From: Methylocystis heyeri
GTDB taxonomy: Bacteria > Pseudomonadota > Alphaproteobacteria > Rhizobiales > Beijerinckiaceae
Reading direction: 5' to 3'
DNA length: 64,000 nucleotides
Assembly: GCF_004802635.2 (NCBI RefSeq)
Contig: NZ_CP046052.1
Span: 1,178,001 to 1,242,000, forward strand
A model generated the notes under the pieces. That model did not search any database. It was not told the origin of the DNA and saw only the letters and a list, made by a program, of their open reading frames with translations. The position numbers and the translations under genes are program-made. The stretch's first letter is position 1. Each line of letters opens with the position of its first letter. Below, piece by piece: positions 62,581 through 64,000 of this stretch.

Positions 62581-62608
62581 AGAAAAAGCGGCCCCGAGGA
62601 GCCGCTTT
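62581..62608 (-). terminator. Rho-independent terminator of the cytochrome c gene
   Basis: AAAGCGGC / GCCGCTTT stem around an eight-base loop with T5 on the minus strand, 23 bases past the stop at 62632. The gap to cysG (62375-62580) shows no other gene. Confidence 0.82.
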
Positions 62609-62631
62609 CCGATTGCTGCGGTTGTGAAGAA

Positions 62632-63030
62632 TTACTTCTTCTTGCCGTCGGCGCCGTAGCTGGAGATATAGGCCCACACGTTGTCCTCGTCGCCCTCGCT
62701 CGGGAGACCCTGGAACACCATCTTGGTGCCGGGGACCTTGGCCTTCGGGTTCTTGATGAATTCCTTGAACGAGGCGGCGTCCCAGGTGATGCCCGAAGCC
62801 TTCATGGCGTCGGAATAGTTGTAGCCCTCGACCGAGCTAGCCTTGCGGCCGTCGATTCCGTTGAGCTCCGGCGCGATGGCGTTCTTGGCGCCTTCGCCGA
62901 TCTGATGGCAGGCCTTGCACTTGGCGAACACCTTCTCGCCCGCGGCGGCGTCGCCGGCGGCGGAGGCCGTGCCGGCCATGGCGATGAAAGCAGCGCCAGC
63001 CAGGAACGTCATCAGCGAAATAGACTTCAT
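62632..63030 (-). CDS. Periplasmic class I cytochrome c (c2/c550 type)
   Basis: A 132-aa soluble electron carrier. Seen: a signal peptide (1-24, ending ASA), haem-binding CKACH (Cys38, Cys41, His42), LNGIDGRKASS, and an axial Met in GTKMVFQGLPS. Probably links the bc1 complex and an oxidase or a dehydrogenase. It has its own terminator and no operon partner. Confidence 0.93.
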   Translation of the reverse strand: MKSISLMTFLAGAAFIAMAGTASAAGDAAAGEKVFAKCKACHQIGEGAKNAIAPELNGIDGRKASSVEGYNYSDAMKASGITWDAASFKEFIKNPKAKVPGTKMVFQGLPSEGDEDNVWAYISSYGADGKKK

Positions 63031-63209
63031 CCTCGTTACCTTTCCTCGTCGCGGTCGTCACAACGCCGACCGTCGTTTTTTAATTTCGGGCCGTGGCCTC
63101 CCGCGGCGCGCCGAACCGGACCCTCACAGTTCGGAAACTATATCGGCGCAGTCCAAGACACAATATCCCGGCGGCCAAAAGCCGCCCGTCGGCCCGGCCG
63201 CCCGCGCAT

Positions 63210-63818
63210 TCACGCGCCGTTCACGCGCCGCAGCGTCAGGTTTACGCGCACGGCGCCAGCGGGAAGTTGGAGGACGTTCGGCGGCGCCAGCGTCGGCAAT
63301 ATGCGATCGACTCCGTGATGGCGCATACGCGCCTCCCCTCCGAGAATCAGGACGTCGCCGGAGGACAGAACCAGCGGAACCGTCGCGCCCCCGCGCTTCA
63401 AGCCGCCGATTCGAAACAGGCAATCCGCGCCGAGGGAGAAAGACACTATCGGCGCCGAGAGTTCCTTTTCGTCGCGATCCTGATGAAGGCCCATGCGGGC
63501 TTCCGGGCCATAGGCGTTGATCAGGCAGGCCTCGGGCGGAGCGGGACAGTCGGCGAGCATCCCCCATGCGTCCAGCAGGACCTTCGGGATGGCCGGCCAC
63601 GGCTCGCCGGTGACGGGATGGCGCGGTTCGTAGCGGTACCCTCTTTCCTTGTCGCTCATCCAGCCGAGAGACCCGCAATTGGTCATGCGCACCGACATCG
63701 GCGCGCCGGTCTTCGGCATGACGGAGACAAAGAGCGGCGCGCGCGTGACGATCTCCCGGATTTCGCGCGCCAGCGCTTCCTGGGCCGCAGCGTCGAGAAA
63801 GCCGCGGCGCAGAACCAC
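63210..63818 (-). CDS. alkB: DNA oxidative demethylase AlkB
   Basis: Fe(II)/2-oxoglutarate dioxygenase that removes methyl groups from 1-methyladenine and 3-methylcytosine, 202 aa. Seen: the metal triad LHQDRD (His112, Asp114) with the distal His in RMRHHGVDRI, and the 2-oxoglutarate arginines in VRVNLTLRRV. Taken from GTG 63818; no ribosome site is clear and a slightly longer N-terminus is possible. It follows gpmA on the same strand. Confidence 0.9.
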   Translation of the reverse strand: MVLRRGFLDAAAQEALAREIREIVTRAPLFVSVMPKTGAPMSVRMTNCGSLGWMSDKERGYRYEPRHPVTGEPWPAIPKVLLDAWGMLADCPAPPEACLINAYGPEARMGLHQDRDEKELSAPIVSFSLGADCLFRIGGLKRGGATVPLVLSSGDVLILGGEARMRHHGVDRILPTLAPPNVLQLPAGAVRVNLTLRRVNGA

Positions 63819-63862
63819 GCCCGGCGGGAGATCGGACGCGAGGATCGTGGGCGGATCCTTTC

Positions 63863-64000
63863 TCAGACCAGCACGGTCTTAGACGCCACGGTCGAATCGG
63901 CGTTGAGCTTGTAGATTATCGGTACGCCGGTCGCGATTTCGAGCGTCGGAATGCTTTCCGGCGTCATCTGATCCAGCACCATGGCCAGCGCCCTGAGCGA
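63863..64000 (-). CDS. gpmA: 2,3-bisphosphoglycerate-dependent phosphoglycerate mutase, C-terminal end
   Basis: Last 45 codons in the window on the minus strand: [20 protein letters not shown] followed by [17 protein letters not shown] and a TGA at 63863-63865. The phrase '[19 protein letters not shown]' is the distinctive C-terminus of GpmA in alphaproteobacteria. The 5' part lies outside the window. Confidence 0.88.
   Translation of the reverse strand, partial: SLRALAMVLDQMTPESIPTLEIATGVPIIYKLNADSTVASKTVLV

Overview
The window comes from a GC-rich alphaproteobacterium of the order Hyphomicrobiales. The evidence is gene order (rpsB-tsf-pyrH-frr-uppS-cdsA-dxr-rseP-bamA-lpxD-fabZ-lpxA-lpxB, and glyA-nrdR-ribD-ribE), an Irr-type iron-control box, and rhizobial-style palindromic intergenic repeats. 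A Methylocystaceae/Beijerinckiaceae relative is my best guess, but this is inference from gene content and no rRNA is present.

Layout. 1-12 kb: the end of an MFS drug exporter, ftsY and yciB, a broken uracil-DNA-glycosylase gene, an isolated gspK, a large TPR-sulfotransferase, a Tat-exported amidohydrolase, an L,D-transpeptidase, a tiny membrane protein and xerD. 12-16 kb: riboflavin and one-carbon genes. 16.6-19.4 kb: a peroxide/iron trio (rubrerythrin, CCG-domain Fe-S protein, DUF3501) behind a putative Irr box. 19.4-34.2 kb: the large minus-strand translation/isoprenoid/outer-membrane block, in which lpxI and skp are missing from their usual places. 34.5-45 kb: a DUF1254 protein and a partial surface-polysaccharide locus. 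45-49 kb: gpsA, a PLD-type nuclease, tsaD and an MFS transporter.

49.1-51.8 kb is a lower-GC accessory islet. It carries an RHS remnant, a membrane-anchored dCTP-deaminase-like protein, a possible MazG-like partner, a divergent uracil-DNA-glycosylase-like protein and a frame-broken ABM-domain pseudogene. 51.9-57.8 kb: hemC-hemD, a secreted phosphoesterase, a DUF2235 hydrolase and a Mop-type molybdate-binding protein.

58.15-61.13 kb holds the clearest mobile structure: a cassette with a C5 cytosine methyltransferase, a Vsr endonuclease and a probable PD-(D/E)xK restriction enzyme. It is flanked by perfect 158-bp direct repeats that duplicate the 3' end of cysG. The insertion left the host siroheme synthase in frame but replaced its stop codon with a new 15-residue tail. 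The window closes with cytochrome c, alkB and the end of gpmA.

The two most rewarding regions are the restriction cassette with its long target duplication and the uracil/dCTP-themed islet. The islet's enzymes have lost canonical catalytic residues and may form an undescribed nucleotide-sensing or defence module.
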